A stretch of DNA of 25,146 nt from positions 1-25,146 of the forward strand of contig CANQOH010000018.1 of assembly GCA_947625425.1 (NCBI GenBank). Direction: 5' to 3'. Under the pieces are notes generated by a model. That model was not told the origin of the DNA, made no database searches, and saw nothing but the letters and a program-made list of their open reading frames with translations. The translations under genes and the position numbers were made by a program. Source of the DNA: an uncultured Bacilli bacterium. GTDB taxonomy: Bacteria; Bacillota_I; Bacilli_A; RF39; UBA660. Below are positions 7,557-15,341 of this stretch, piece by piece (position 1 is the stretch's first letter; the number at the start of each line of letters is the position of its first letter).

Positions 7557-8228
7557 ATGGAAATCAAAGTTAAATCATATTCATCACAATCATCATTAAT
7601 AAGTTCAATTATTTATTTTATAATTGGTGCTATTTTATTTTCTAAAGCTGAAGAAGTAGTTCAATTTTTGTCTATTTCTGTCGGTGTTATATTAGGTGTT
7701 GTTTCTGTAGTTAATTTTATTCTTTTCTTTTTAAATAGAAGAAATCCGGAAAAATCTAGTAAGAAATCTTTATTATTTGGTTTTATTGCTTTAATCTTTG
7801 CTTTGGTCTTCATCTTATGTTCTGAAGCCATTGAACAATTTATTAGATTTATTATTGGTGCTTGGATTTTATTTACAGGTATTATAAGATTTATTAATGT
7901 TTTATCTATAAGTCCTAAAAATAATAAATTCTTACCATTATTAATCGTATCTTTATTATTAATCGCCACTGGTATTTATTCAATTGTTGTTGGTGATGTA
8001 GTCTTAACTACTGTCGGTATTATCATGATGATCTATGCTGTTTTAGAGATCATCGGTTATATCTTCTATACTAAAGATAAAACTGAACCTGAAGTACCTG
8101 GTACAACAACTTTAATTGTTCCCGATGAAGCTGTTGAAGTAGAAGAAGACAAAAAAGAAGTTAAAGATGTTAAACCTAAGAAAGCTAAAGATAAGAAAAA
8201 GAAAGACAAAAAAAATAAGGATGAGTAA
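7557..8228 (+). CDS. DUF308 (HdeD-like) multi-pass membrane protein
   Basis: 223 residues from the ATG at 7557, which has GAAAGAGGT in front; earlier starts fall inside the promoter. The body has about six hydrophobic helices arranged as repeated pairs, with I-I-G-A-x-L-F and W-I-L-F-T-G-I-I-R motifs typical of DUF308/HdeD short repeats. The last 45 residues are a charged Lys/Glu tail ending in KKKKDKKNKDE. HdeD in E. coli is linked to acid tolerance, but most DUF308 proteins are uncharacterised, so no role is assigned. It is a monocistronic gene, divergent from the coiled-coil gene, and ends in a terminator shared with the convergent neighbour. Confidence 0.85.
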   Translation: MEIKVKSYSSQSSLISSIIYFIIGAILFSKAEEVVQFLSISVGVILGVVSVVNFILFFLNRRNPEKSSKKSLLFGFIALIFALVFILCSEAIEQFIRFIIGAWILFTGIIRFINVLSISPKNNKFLPLLIVSLLLIATGIYSIVVGDVVLTTVGIIMMIYAVLEIIGYIFYTKDKTEPEVPGTTTLIVPDEAVEVEEDKKEVKDVKPKKAKDKKKKDKKNKDE

Positions 8229-8243
8229 TCATCCTATTTTTTT
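8218..8243. terminator. Shared bidirectional terminator
   Basis: AGGATGA / TCATCCT, loop GTAA, with an A-run on the left and a T-run on the right, so it works on both strands. It contains the TAA of the DUF308 gene (8226-8228) and the TAG of the minus-strand gene (8234-8236). Confidence 0.88.
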
Positions 8244-8818
8244 GTCCACATACTTTGTTCTAATAAAACATCTTTACGATATCCCGAACTATCTATAAAA
8301 TTATTTAAATCTTTAATTGCTCTTTCAATAACACTTATATAAGCATTAGATGTTAATTCGTTACCATCTTCATCAACACATTTATCTAATTCATCTAAAA
8401 TAGTTCCCTTTGTTGTACAAACATAATTTTCATTTTTAAAACCAGCTAAAGCTTGTGCTGAAGTTTTAAAAGTAAATTTTTCTTCTGTTGAAATATGTTT
8501 AATATTTAAAACATAATAATCAGAATTAATCGTAAATTCAAAGCCATCATTATATCTAATAAAAGTTGAAGAACTAGTTTCACTTCTTAAAGTACAAGAT
8601 CCACCATTCTTATGAATCATTTCACAATTATATCCATTAGCTTTCATATAATCTCTTAAATAAGCAAAATTTACATTATCATCAACAAACCCTTTTTGAT
8701 TACTTAAAATTATAAAAACTAAAATAATAGCAGCGATAGCTATTACAAAATAACCAACTTTTTCAAAGAACTCTATTCTTTGGGCACGCCCATATATCCT
8801 ATTAGCTTTATTATTCAT
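8234..8818 (-). CDS. Single-pass envelope protein, unknown function
   Basis: 194 residues, start supported by GGAGATGG. A basic N-terminus (about 1-20) leads into one membrane helix (about 21-42), then an ectodomain of 150 residues with two cysteines close together (in GYNCEMIHKNGGSC) and two more near the middle (YVC, DKC), which could form disulfides outside the cell. The ectodomain has alternating polar/hydrophobic strands around residues 85-115. No family was recognised. An extended -10 promoter lies just upstream, and the gene is read alone between two terminators. Confidence 0.82.
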   Translation of the reverse strand: MNNKANRIYGRAQRIEFFEKVGYFVIAIAAIILVFIILSNQKGFVDDNVNFAYLRDYMKANGYNCEMIHKNGGSCTLRSETSSSTFIRYNDGFEFTINSDYYVLNIKHISTEEKFTFKTSAQALAGFKNENYVCTTKGTILDELDKCVDEDGNELTSNAYISVIERAIKDLNNFIDSSGYRKDVLLEQSMWTKK

Positions 8819-8845
8819 CTAGCCATCTCCTATTTTACTATTAAT

Positions 8846-8871
8846 ATCATAACATAAAACCAAGAAAAAAA
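8846..8871 (-). promoter_or_regulatory. Promoter of the single-pass envelope gene
   Basis: TATGAT (minus strand, 8846-8851) preceded by TGT. The region where the -35 box should lie is the T-run of the guanylate kinase terminator. Confidence 0.5.
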
Positions 8872-8890
8872 GAATGAATTACTTCATTCT
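8865..8890 (-). terminator. Intrinsic terminator of gmk
   Basis: Minus strand: AGAATGAA, loop GTAA, TTCATTCT, then TTTTTTT. The TAG stop of gmk (8889-8891) lies at the base of the stem. Confidence 0.88.
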
Positions 8891-9566
8891 ATATTTTAAT
8901 ATCTTCATTAACAAATTCTTTATCATCCATTAATAATTCATGGATTTCTTCTTCAGTTGTATTTAAAAAGACTTCTTCAATACGATCAACACGACATTTC
9001 TCTGCTTTAATAATTGCTTCTACTTTATCAATTGCATCTTCTAACTTATCATTTACTACAACATAGTTATATTTAGTAACTTCATTGACTTCTTTATATG
9101 CGGTATGGAATCTTTCTAATATTTTTTCTTTAGAATCAGTCCCACGTTTTTTAAGTCTTCTAACCATTTCTTGTAAAGATGGTGGCATTATAAAGATAAA
9201 TAAAGCTTCAGGAATTAATTTCTTAATATTACTAGCTCCTTCTATCTCAACCTCTAATATTACATCAATTCCACTATTTAATTTATCACTAATAAATTCT
9301 TTAGGTGTACCATAATAATTACCAACATAATTAGTATATTCTAAGAAATAACCTTCTTCTATCTTTTTTTCAAATTCTTCTTTAGTTACAAAGTTATAAG
9401 TAACTCCTGGTATATCATTGCTTCTCATTGGTCTAGAGGTTGTTGATACTGATAGCCATCTATTCTTACTATCATTTTTAAGTAACCCATCAATAACACT
9501 ACCTTTACCACTACCACTAGGTGCTGAAATAACAATTAAAGTCCCTTTATTTTTTTGTCTTATCAT
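8889..9566 (-). CDS. gmk: Guanylate kinase
   Basis: 225 residues, start supported by AAGGAGGGG. It phosphorylates GMP to GDP with ATP and is essential for GTP and dGTP supply. The P-loop is APSGSGKGS (15-23), slightly altered from GPSGxGKS. The GMP-binding lid follows with TTSRP-R and GVTYNFVTKEEF, then EYTNYVGNYYGTP, all standard for the family. The C-terminus is about 15-20 residues longer than the usual 190-210 and acidic. In Bacillota gmk usually sits with rpoZ and coaBC; here it follows ybaK by 75 bases with no clear terminator between, so def-ybaK-gmk may be read together. Confidence 0.95.
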   Translation of the reverse strand: MIRQKNKGTLIVISAPSGSGKGSVIDGLLKNDSKNRWLSVSTTSRPMRSNDIPGVTYNFVTKEEFEKKIEEGYFLEYTNYVGNYYGTPKEFISDKLNSGIDVILEVEIEGASNIKKLIPEALFIFIMPPSLQEMVRRLKKRGTDSKEKILERFHTAYKEVNEVTKYNYVVVNDKLEDAIDKVEAIIKAEKCRVDRIEEVFLNTTEEEIHELLMDDKEFVNEDIKI

Positions 9567-9641
9567 AAAGTCCCCTCCTTAAATTTATTATATTATAACT
9601 ATTAATTATTTGACTATATATATTAGTTAATCCTCTATAAC

Positions 9642-10121
9642 TTACCATCTTATAATATCTGCAACCATAATATTCATCTTGTTAATAAGTTCATCTCTAT
9701 TAACATTAACAGAAACACCTATCTTACCACCACTAAAATAAATATCATCATATAGTAGACAAGTATCATTAATAACTGTTTTAAATTGTTTCTTCATTCC
9801 AATCGGTGAACAACCTCCATGGACATATCCAGTTAAAGGTAATAATTCTTTTAAAGAAAGCATTTCGATATCCTTTTCTCCTACTACTTTAGCTCCTTTT
9901 TTTAAATCTAATGTTTCATTAACTGGTACCATAAAAACATAATGTTCCTTACTTTTAGCTACCGTAACTAAAGTTTTAAAAAATTTATTCTCATCTACTT
10001 TAAGTAATTTAGCTACACTTTCACCATCTAAAGCTTCCTTTATATCCAAAGTATGAATTGTATAAGCAATACCTTTATTCTCCAAGATACGCATTGCATT
10101 AGTTTTTACTTCTTTTGCCAT
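9642..10121 (-). CDS. ybaK: YbaK-type Cys-tRNA(Pro) deacylase
   Basis: 159 residues. YbaK/EbsC proteins hydrolyse Cys-tRNA(Pro) made in error by prolyl-tRNA synthetase. Family marks are FFKTLV with the conserved Lys49, TGYVHGGCSPIGMKK (98-111) and IYFSGGKIG (127-135), and the ending MVADII. Alignment from memory to E. coli YbaK is continuous along the length. The start lies inside the upstream def gene (16-base overlap) with GGAGAAG as ribosome binding site, which indicates coupled translation. Substrate cannot be proven from sequence; related INS-superfamily members differ. Confidence 0.92.
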   Translation of the reverse strand: MAKEVKTNAMRILENKGIAYTIHTLDIKEALDGESVAKLLKVDENKFFKTLVTVAKSKEHYVFMVPVNETLDLKKGAKVVGEKDIEMLSLKELLPLTGYVHGGCSPIGMKKQFKTVINDTCLLYDDIYFSGGKIGVSVNVNRDELINKMNIMVADIIRW

Positions 10122-10687
10122 TTCTTCTCCAATTCTAGGAATTTTCCATCTTTAGAAATTATTTCATAATCATGCGTCTTTCTAAATTCTTTTCGTTCTT
10201 CTGCATTCATAACTTTTAATTCTAAAGCTTTATCCATATGTAAGATACCATCTAAATGATCATATTCATGAGAAAAGACCGTTGCCGGAAATCCTTTAAA
10301 AGTCTTTTGATGCTTCTTACCCTTTATATCTATATAATTAATTAAAACTTTATATGGTCTTAATATTAAACCCATATTATCTAAACAACTGGCACAAGCT
10401 TCCCAATACTTAGTTAAACCTATTTGTTTTCTTATCACCGGATTAATTAATATAGTAGCTTCATTCCATTCATCATCATCTACTTTTTTTAAATCAGTAT
10501 TTTTAATATATATTAATCTTTTATCTATTCCAAGTTGAATAGCTGCCATTGCAAATACTTCATTATTTAGACAATAATCTTCTAAAATCTTAATATCTCC
10601 ACTAATATTATCTTTCTTAAGATCAACAAGTTTGCTTACTTTTCTAAGCCATTCTAAGTCATTTTCTATTGTCTTAACTTCAACCAT
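10106..10687 (-). CDS. def: Peptide deformylase, divergent
   Basis: 193 residues, start supported by GAGGTG. It removes the N-formyl group from nascent proteins using a metal ion. Motif 3 is intact: HEYDHLDGIL (140-149) with His140, Glu141 and His144. Motif 2, usually EGCLS, reads EACAS (96-100), keeping the metal-ligand Cys98. Motif 1, usually GxGxAAxQ, reads VFAMAAIQ (44-51), keeping Gln51 but losing both glycines. It is therefore probably active but of a divergent subgroup, and possibly not the only deformylase in the genome. It overlaps ybaK downstream. Confidence 0.85.
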   Translation of the reverse strand: MVEVKTIENDLEWLRKVSKLVDLKKDNISGDIKILEDYCLNNEVFAMAAIQLGIDKRLIYIKNTDLKKVDDDEWNEATILINPVIRKQIGLTKYWEACASCLDNMGLILRPYKVLINYIDIKGKKHQKTFKGFPATVFSHEYDHLDGILHMDKALELKVMNAEERKEFRKTHDYEIISKDGKFLELEKKWQKK

Positions 10688-10709
10688 ATTACACCTCTAA
10701 ATTTTACTT

Positions 10710-10738
10710 ATTATAACAGATATAGTCTTAAAGCAAAA
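10710..10738 (-). promoter_or_regulatory. Promoter of def-ybaK
   Basis: Minus strand TATAAT (10710-10715) with TGT in front (extended -10). TTTTGC at 17 bases is a weak -35 that sits just past the T-run of the preceding terminator. Confidence 0.6.
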
Positions 10739-10739
10739 G

Positions 10740-10761
10740 AAAAAAGATAGTTAACTATCTT
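10740..10761 (-). terminator. Terminator of the one-helix repeat protein gene
   Basis: Minus strand AAGATAG, loop TTAA, CTATCTT, then TTTTCTTTTG. The TAG stop (10755-10757) is inside the stem. Confidence 0.82.
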
Positions 10762-11387
10762 CCCATTTTATGTGTTAATTTAAAGTTAGCTTCATCATAT
10801 GCAAATTCTTCACCGTCATATGACCAGTAACCATAATTAGTAACATCTTCATATTCTTTATCAAAACTGATACCAGCAGATTCTTCTACCATTGTCGGAG
10901 CAACCTTTTTAACTCCAACTAAGTTACCCTCTTCATCTTTAGTTAAAGTATATCCTGAAGGTACTTCTAAATGTGTAACTACTGTCCCATCTTCTTTAAC
11001 TCTGTTAACTTCAGTTGGTTTTACATAACTAACGCCAACATTATCTTCAAGTATATAACCAGCTGGAACTGTGTAATAATAACTTGGTTCATGATATTCA
11101 ACATTAGATACATTAAAATTATCAGCTGTATAATCAACTAAATCTTTATATTGATGTTTTAAACCTGCTTCATAGCCAAATAATTTAGTTTCTAATATGG
11201 TAATTGGACATACTGTTTTAGCTGGATCATTAGTATTACATTGATGAGCTAAAGTAATAGCACTACCACCTAATATTAAACCAGCTAAAGTTAAACCAAT
11301 AATTGCTTTTTTAGCTCCGGTTTTTTCTTGTATCTCCGGTCCCATAATTCTATCTTCTAAATTTTCTTTTTTATTAAATAATTTCAT
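10755..11387 (-). CDS. Single-pass envelope protein with internal repeat, unknown function
   Basis: 210 residues, start supported by AAGGGGGA. A hydrophilic 27-residue head is followed by one membrane helix (about 28-47) and an ectodomain with Cys50 and Cys60. Two stretches in the ectodomain resemble each other: VPAGYILEDNVGVSYVKPTEV (107-127) and VPSGYTLTKDEEG...VKKVAPTMV (142-167), suggesting a small duplicated beta unit. The C-terminus is Tyr- and acidic-rich and ends in THKMGR. No family was recognised. It has its own good promoter and terminator, so it is a monocistronic gene between htpG and def. Confidence 0.82.
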   Translation of the reverse strand: MKLFNKKENLEDRIMGPEIQEKTGAKKAIIGLTLAGLILGGSAITLAHQCNTNDPAKTVCPITILETKLFGYEAGLKHQYKDLVDYTADNFNVSNVEYHEPSYYYTVPAGYILEDNVGVSYVKPTEVNRVKEDGTVVTHLEVPSGYTLTKDEEGNLVGVKKVAPTMVEESAGISFDKEYEDVTNYGYWSYDGEEFAYDEANFKLTHKMGR

Positions 11388-11432
11388 ACAAATCCCCCTT
11401 AAATCCTTGTATTACTCTCTTGAAGTATCTAC

Positions 11433-11461
11433 ATTATACAATTAAGTTCTAATTTATGCAA
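11433..11461 (-). promoter_or_regulatory. Promoter of the one-helix repeat protein gene
   Basis: Minus strand TTGCAT (11456-11461), 17-base spacer, TATAAT (11433-11438). This is close to the sigma-A consensus. Confidence 0.75.
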
Positions 11462-11478
11462 ATTTTCCTCCATATTTT

Positions 11479-11505
11479 AAAAAAAATAGTATTTCTACTA
11501 TTTTT
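11479..11505 (-). terminator. Terminator of htpG
   Basis: Minus strand AAAAATAGTA, loop GAAA, TACTATTTTT with further T. The htpG TAG stop (11498-11500) lies within the stem. Confidence 0.85.
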
Positions 11506-13375
11506 CTTTAATTAAGTTATCACAGATTAAATTAGTTAATTCAGTAGGATTTTCAATTGGTAATCCCTCTATTAAACGCGCTTGATTATATAAAATCTTT
11601 GTATATTGTTCTAATTTATCTTTATCTTTCTTATATAAAGTCTCTAATTCCTTAGCAATTGGATGATTTTCATTAATTTCTAAGACAATTTCGGCTTTAA
11701 TATCTTCTCCATTAGGCATTTGCATCATTAGTTTTTCCATTTCTAATGAAATATTACCTTCCGTACTTAAACATACTGGGTGATTCTTAAGTTTATTAGT
11801 AAACTTAATATTCTTAACTTCCGGTAATACCTTCTTCATTACTTCAAACATCTTTTCAGCATCTTTATTATGTTTATCTAATTTTTCTTTTTCTTCTGGT
11901 TCATCTAAATCGGTATTTTCTGACGCTACATTAGCAAATTTCTTATCTTCATACTCCATTAGAGCTTGAATAGTAAATTCATCTACATAATCACATAGAT
12001 ATAATACTTCATAATCTTTATCTTTAAATCTTTCAACATTAGGAAGCATATCTATCTTATCAATACTTTCACCAGAGGCATAATAAATCTTCTCTTGTTT
12101 ATCTTTCATTCTATCAACATATTCTTTTAAAGTAATACGTTTCTTCTCTTTAGAACTATAAAATAACAATAAGTCTTTTAAAGTATCATTATTCATACCA
12201 TAACTACTATAAATACCATATTTAAGTTGCATTCCAAAGGCATCAAAGAACTTTTCATACTCTTCACGATTATCTTTTAATAAATCCTCTAAAGTACTCT
12301 TAATCTTCTTTTCTAGACTCTTAGCTATTAATTTAACTTGTCTATCTTGTTGTAACATTTCTCTTGATAAATTAAGTGAGATATCTTCACTATCGACTAG
12401 ACCTTTAACAAAACTAAAGTAATCAGGTAGTAAATCAGCACACTTATCCATAATCAAAACACCATTAGAATACAATTGTAATCCCTTTTCATATTCCTTC
12501 GTATAGTAATCATATGGGGCATGAGAAGGTATAAACATTAAAGAACTATATGATACTTGACCTTCTACACTACTATGTATAACTTTTAAAGGTTTCTCAA
12601 AGTCATAAAACTTATCAGCATAAAAACTATTATATTCCTCTTCTGTTACTTCACTTTCATTTCTCTTCCAAATTGGAATCATACTATTAATAGTTTCATC
12701 TTCTAAAACCTTTTCTTTTTTATCATCTTCATCTTTTTCGACTTCTTTTTCCATTACAATTGGATACTTAACATAATCAGAATATTTCTTAATAATTCCT
12801 TCAATTCTTCTAGGTTCTAAGAATTCATCATAATTATCATTATCTGTATTATCTTTTAAAGATAAAGTAATAGTTGTACCTACATCTTCCTTTTTAGCAG
12901 CACTAATACTATAGCCATCAGCACCATCACTTACCCATTCATAAGCTTCATCGCTACCAAAAGCCTTACTAAGTACTTTAATCTCCTTAGCTACCATAAA
13001 TGCTGAATAAAAACCAACTCCAAATTGACCTATAATATTAATATCTTTATTCTTTTCATTCATTTCTTTAAATAAAGAAGAACCACTCTTAGCTATAATA
13101 CCTAAATTTTCATCTAATTCTTCTTCGCTCATACCAATACCATTATCAGATATCGTAATAGTTCTCTCATCTTTATTTAAATCAATTTTAATACGAAAAT
13201 CATCTTTATCTAAACTAACCTTACGATCAGTTAAAGATTTGTAATACAACTTATCAATTGCATCACTTGCATTAGATATTAATTCTCTTAAGAATATATC
13301 TTTATTTGTATATACTGAATTAATCATTAAATCTAATATCTTTTTAGATTCTGTTTTAAATTGTTTTTTCTTCAT
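11498..13375 (-). CDS. htpG: Chaperone HtpG (Hsp90 family)
   Basis: 625 residues from the ATG at 13375, chosen because AAGGA lies 5 bases before it and because the longest frame (from 13432) would begin inside the operator and promoter. An upstream ATG at 13381 has no spacing for a ribosome binding site. HtpG is an ATP-dependent homodimeric chaperone. The GHKL ATPase motifs are clear: [13 protein letters not shown] near the N-terminus, ISDNGIGMS, and [14 protein letters not shown]. The middle-domain catalytic loop reads [14 protein letters not shown]. An acidic linker with [10 protein letters not shown] is present and the length is normal. The gene stands alone with a CIRCE element over its promoter. 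Confidence 0.97.
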   Translation of the reverse strand: MKKKQFKTESKKILDLMINSVYTNKDIFLRELISNASDAIDKLYYKSLTDRKVSLDKDDFRIKIDLNKDERTITISDNGIGMSEEELDENLGIIAKSGSSLFKEMNEKNKDINIIGQFGVGFYSAFMVAKEIKVLSKAFGSDEAYEWVSDGADGYSISAAKKEDVGTTITLSLKDNTDNDNYDEFLEPRRIEGIIKKYSDYVKYPIVMEKEVEKDEDDKKEKVLEDETINSMIPIWKRNESEVTEEEYNSFYADKFYDFEKPLKVIHSSVEGQVSYSSLMFIPSHAPYDYYTKEYEKGLQLYSNGVLIMDKCADLLPDYFSFVKGLVDSEDISLNLSREMLQQDRQVKLIAKSLEKKIKSTLEDLLKDNREEYEKFFDAFGMQLKYGIYSSYGMNNDTLKDLLLFYSSKEKKRITLKEYVDRMKDKQEKIYYASGESIDKIDMLPNVERFKDKDYEVLYLCDYVDEFTIQALMEYEDKKFANVASENTDLDEPEEKEKLDKHNKDAEKMFEVMKKVLPEVKNIKFTNKLKNHPVCLSTEGNISLEMEKLMMQMPNGEDIKAEIVLEINENHPIAKELETLYKKDKDKLEQYTKILYNQARLIEGLPIENPTELTNLICDNLIKEK

Positions 13376-13403
13376 ATTCATCCTTCTTTTTTTAACTAAT
13401 TGA

Positions 13404-13432
13404 ATAATACCACTACCAATTAGCACTGTCAA
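13404..13432 (-). promoter_or_regulatory. Promoter of htpG
   Basis: Minus strand TTGACA (13427-13432), 17-base spacer, TATTAT (13404-13409). The -35 box lies inside the CIRCE spacer, so HrcA binding would block RNA polymerase. Confidence 0.85.
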
Positions 13433-13446
13433 TAGTTAAGTGCTAA
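13420..13446. promoter_or_regulatory. CIRCE operator (HrcA site)
   Basis: TTAGCACTG, 9-base spacer, AAGTGCTAA, against the consensus TTAGCACTC-N9-GAGTGCTAA. Only the innermost pair differs. CIRCE is bound by the repressor HrcA and relieved on heat shock. Placement over the htpG -35 box supports direct control. It is about 50 bases from the divergent tetR promoter and probably does not govern that gene. Confidence 0.95.
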
Positions 13447-13495
13447 TTATAACTAAATTGAATATCTACCTTAAATTATATAAATAAACAGTGTG

Positions 13496-13524
13496 TTGAT
13501 TTTATCCATAAACTATACTATAAT
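13496..13524 (+). promoter_or_regulatory. Promoter of the TetR-family gene
   Basis: TTGATT (13496-13501), 17-base spacer, TATAAT (13519-13524). The leader is about 16 bases. No clear operator palindrome was seen next to it. Confidence 0.75.
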
Positions 13525-13546
13525 TAAATTGATAGAAGGTGTTAAT

Positions 13547-14095
13547 ATGGATGCTAGAATTTTAAATACCAAGAAGAAGGTAACTAATACTTTATTAGTA
13601 CTACTTAAAAAACAACATTTAGAAGACATAACTGTTTTAGAGCTATGTGAAAAAGCCGATATCAATCGAACTACTTTTTATAAATATTATAAAGATGTTG
13701 ATGACTTAGTTTTAAAAATTGAGAACTCTTTAATTAACGATTTAAAGCAACATATCCCTGAAATTAAAAGAAATTATTTAATCTCTTTCACTGGTAAGAT
13801 CCTTGATACTATCTATGCTCGTAAAGAAACATATACAAGATTATTAGGTGAAAATGGCGATCATACCTTCTTAAGAAGAATCTTACATTTAGTATATAAC
13901 GAAAGCATAGATGAATGGCAAAAGCTCTTAAAGAAAGCTTCTGCTGAAGACTTAGAGAAAATATATAGCTTTATTGTCGATGGTTCAGTTGGTATAATCC
14001 GTAACTGGATTAAAAATAATTGCCAAGAAGATCCCGCTAATATTGCTATCTTCATTAATAAAATATGTATGAGCGGTTTAAGTAGCTTTATTTAA
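13547..14095 (+). CDS. TetR/AcrR-family transcriptional regulator
   Basis: 182 residues from the ATG at 13547 (GAAGGT upstream; the frame's earlier GTG lies in the promoter). The N-terminal helix-turn-helix spans about 10-50, with ITVLELCEKADINRTTFYKYYKDVDDL, a textbook TetR recognition region. The C-terminal ligand/dimer domain (60-182) looks like the Bacillota-type TetR C-terminal domains of DhaS relatives, with ending SGLSSFI. The target is unknown: it is divergent from htpG but faces no enzyme or pump gene, and the gene after it runs the opposite way. Self-regulation would be usual for the family. Confidence 0.92.
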   Translation: MDARILNTKKKVTNTLLVLLKKQHLEDITVLELCEKADINRTTFYKYYKDVDDLVLKIENSLINDLKQHIPEIKRNYLISFTGKILDTIYARKETYTRLLGENGDHTFLRRILHLVYNESIDEWQKLLKKASAEDLEKIYSFIVDGSVGIIRNWIKNNCQEDPANIAIFINKICMSGLSSFI

Positions 14096-14123
14096 AAAGA
14101 ACTAATCTAAAATTAGTTCTTTT
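14095..14123. terminator. Shared bidirectional terminator
   Basis: AAAAGAACTAAT / ATTAGTTCTTTT with a 5-base loop. It serves the convergent tetR gene and the lipoprotein gene; the stop codons of both (14093-14095 and 14102-14104) are at or inside the hairpin. Confidence 0.9.
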
Positions 14124-14767
14124 CTTATTATCTCTTCATCATTTACTTCACTATAAATAATTCCTAATTTATTATCATTATTAACATATAACTGATATCC
14201 ATCATTCTTTATATTAGCTAAAGAATATAAGATATCATCACTAACAATTTTCTTTTCTAACTCTTCATACAATTTATCTTCATTTAAATTAAATTTCTTT
14301 AATAAGTCTTCATCATTTACTACTTTACCAGTTTCTAAATCTATATTATAAACCTTATCATTCTCTTCCCCTTTTTGCCCTCTAACATAGTAATAATACT
14401 TTAAGATAACTGATAAATACTTATCATTCATATAATATTCATAATCAATAACATTTCCATTTACTAATTTATTATTATCTACCATATAATTACGATTACT
14501 ATTATTTATAAAAGATTTAATCTCTAAATTAACATTATCTACTTCATCAGATACTATATTAATAACTAAGTTATTTAAAACATAATCATTATTATCAACA
14601 TTAACTTCTCTTACTTTATCAAAATAAATATAATCTTTATTAGTATCTTCCTTCTTTAAAACAAATACTTCCTCTTTATTATCATTATTTACTTCAATTT
14701 CTTCCTCTTTTTTCTTACAACCAACTAATAAGATTAAACATATTAATATTAAAATAAACTTTTTCAA
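14102..14767 (-). CDS. Lipoprotein with possible DUF3298/RsiV-like domain
   Basis: 221 residues. The start is a TTG at 14767, supported by GGTGAT five bases upstream and by the perfect signal peptide that follows. MKK, a hydrophobic core and LLVGC place the lipid-bearing Cys at residue 17. An acidic linker (18-40) and a domain of about 180 residues follow. The stretch YNIDLETGKVVNDEDLLKKF, then an alpha segment, resembles the C-terminal part of DUF3298/RsiV proteins, which bind lysozyme or act as anti-sigma ectodomains. That similarity is weak and there is no sigma factor gene nearby. The composition is rich in Asn, Asp and Tyr. Confidence 0.82.
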   Translation of the reverse strand: MKKFILILICLILLVGCKKKEEEIEVNNDNKEEVFVLKKEDTNKDYIYFDKVREVNVDNNDYVLNNLVINIVSDEVDNVNLEIKSFINNSNRNYMVDNNKLVNGNVIDYEYYMNDKYLSVILKYYYYVRGQKGEENDKVYNIDLETGKVVNDEDLLKKFNLNEDKLYEELEKKIVSDDILYSLANIKNDGYQLYVNNDNKLGIIYSEVNDEEIIRKELILD

Positions 14768-14784
14768 TACTAATCACCATCTAA

Positions 14785-14793
14785 ATTATACCA
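14785..14793 (-). promoter_or_regulatory. Extended -10 promoter of the lipoprotein gene
   Basis: Minus strand TGG-TATAAT, six bases after the T-run of the preceding terminator. No separate -35 box is seen. The ribosome site GGTGAT follows within 10 bases, so the leader is very short. Confidence 0.6.
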
Positions 14794-14796
14794 AAG

Positions 14797-14818
14797 AAAA
14801 AACAGACTTTCATCTGTT
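14797..14818 (-). terminator. Terminator of the 42-residue protein gene
   Basis: Minus strand AACAGA, loop TGAAAG, TCTGTT, then TTTT. The stem is short (6 bp) and moderately strong. Confidence 0.7.
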
Positions 14819-14819
14819 A

Positions 14820-14948
14820 CTACTTACCTTCTTTTTTGTTTTTAGTATTTTTCTTAGTATCTTTAGCTACTAATCTTACTTTAACTCCTCTTGAATAACC
14901 AAATTTCTTTTTAACACCTTCAGGTAAATTTGCTTTATAAGTTCTCAT
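14820..14948 (-). CDS. Small basic protein of 42 residues, unknown function
   Basis: ATG at 14948 has an almost perfect ribosome binding site (AAGGAGGTG, 5 bases away), an extended -10 promoter 29 bases upstream and a terminator right after the TAG. The protein begins MRTYKANLPEGVKKKFGYSR and ends in a Lys/Asn-rich tail; about 14 of 42 residues are Lys or Arg and there is no Cys or Trp. Size, charge and a strong translation signal suggest an abundant RNA- or ribosome-associated protein, but it matches no ribosomal protein that I recognise. It has its own transcription unit and is easily missed by length cut-offs. Confidence 0.85.
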   Translation of the reverse strand: MRTYKANLPEGVKKKFGYSRGVKVRLVAKDTKKNTKNKKEGK

Positions 14949-14976
14949 AATGCACCTCCTTGTTAATAACTAAACA

Positions 14977-14985
14977 ATTATACCA
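14977..14985 (-). promoter_or_regulatory. Extended -10 promoter of the 42-residue protein gene
   Basis: Minus strand TGG-TATAAT. At 17 bases upstream only a weak TGTATT is present. It lies just before the end of the TSCPD/three-helix operon. Confidence 0.6.
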
Positions 14986-15005
14986 TGTATTATACAAAAA
15001 ATACA

Positions 15006-15341
15006 CTAAATTTCAAGAAAAATAATTAATTTAACAACTGAAAGAGATATTGCTAAAATAACTAAACCTATTAAAAGAAAAAATAAATTAGAATTATATC
15101 CTTTCTTCTTTTTAATTACATCAATAATAATCCATATATAAAATAAACTTAGGAATATTAATAAAATCAATAAATTAAGTAAACTAAATCTTTCAATTAA
15201 TACAAACGGATAAATTATTAAGAAAAATATTAAGTATAAGAATGAAAAAAAGTAAAATTTACCAAATATTACCTTAATATTATCAGGTATTTCATTCTTA
15301 TATAATTTTTTTAATTCTTTTTTACGCTCTTTTTTCTTCAT
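15006..15341 (-). CDS. Three-helix membrane protein, unknown function
   Basis: 111 residues. A very basic N-terminus (MKKKERKKELKKLYKN) is followed by three hydrophobic helices (about 30-50, 53-76, 85-109) with hardly any polar residues. The ATG overlaps the TAA stop of the TSCPD gene by one base (TAATG), so translation is probably coupled; no strong ribosome site is present. No family was recognised. No hairpin terminator is evident downstream before the promoter of the 42-residue gene. Confidence 0.75.
   Translation of the reverse strand: MKKKERKKELKKLYKNEIPDNIKVIFGKFYFFSFLYLIFFLIIYPFVLIERFSLLNLLILLIFLSLFYIWIIIDVIKKKKGYNSNLFFLLIGLVILAISLSVVKLIIFLEI

Noticed and set aside
7661..7969. Minus-strand 102-residue open frame
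   Set aside because: Antisense to the DUF308 gene, Lys/Ile/Asn-rich composition, no ribosome site.
9085..9315. Plus-strand 76-residue open frame
   Set aside because: Antisense to gmk, whose family motifs cover the same stretch.
13376..13432. Longer htpG N-terminus
   Set aside because: It would start inside the CIRCE operator and upstream of the transcription start, and the extra residues do not belong to the Hsp90 family.
13861..14055. Minus-strand 64-residue open frame
   Set aside because: Antisense to the C-terminal domain of the TetR gene; no start signal.
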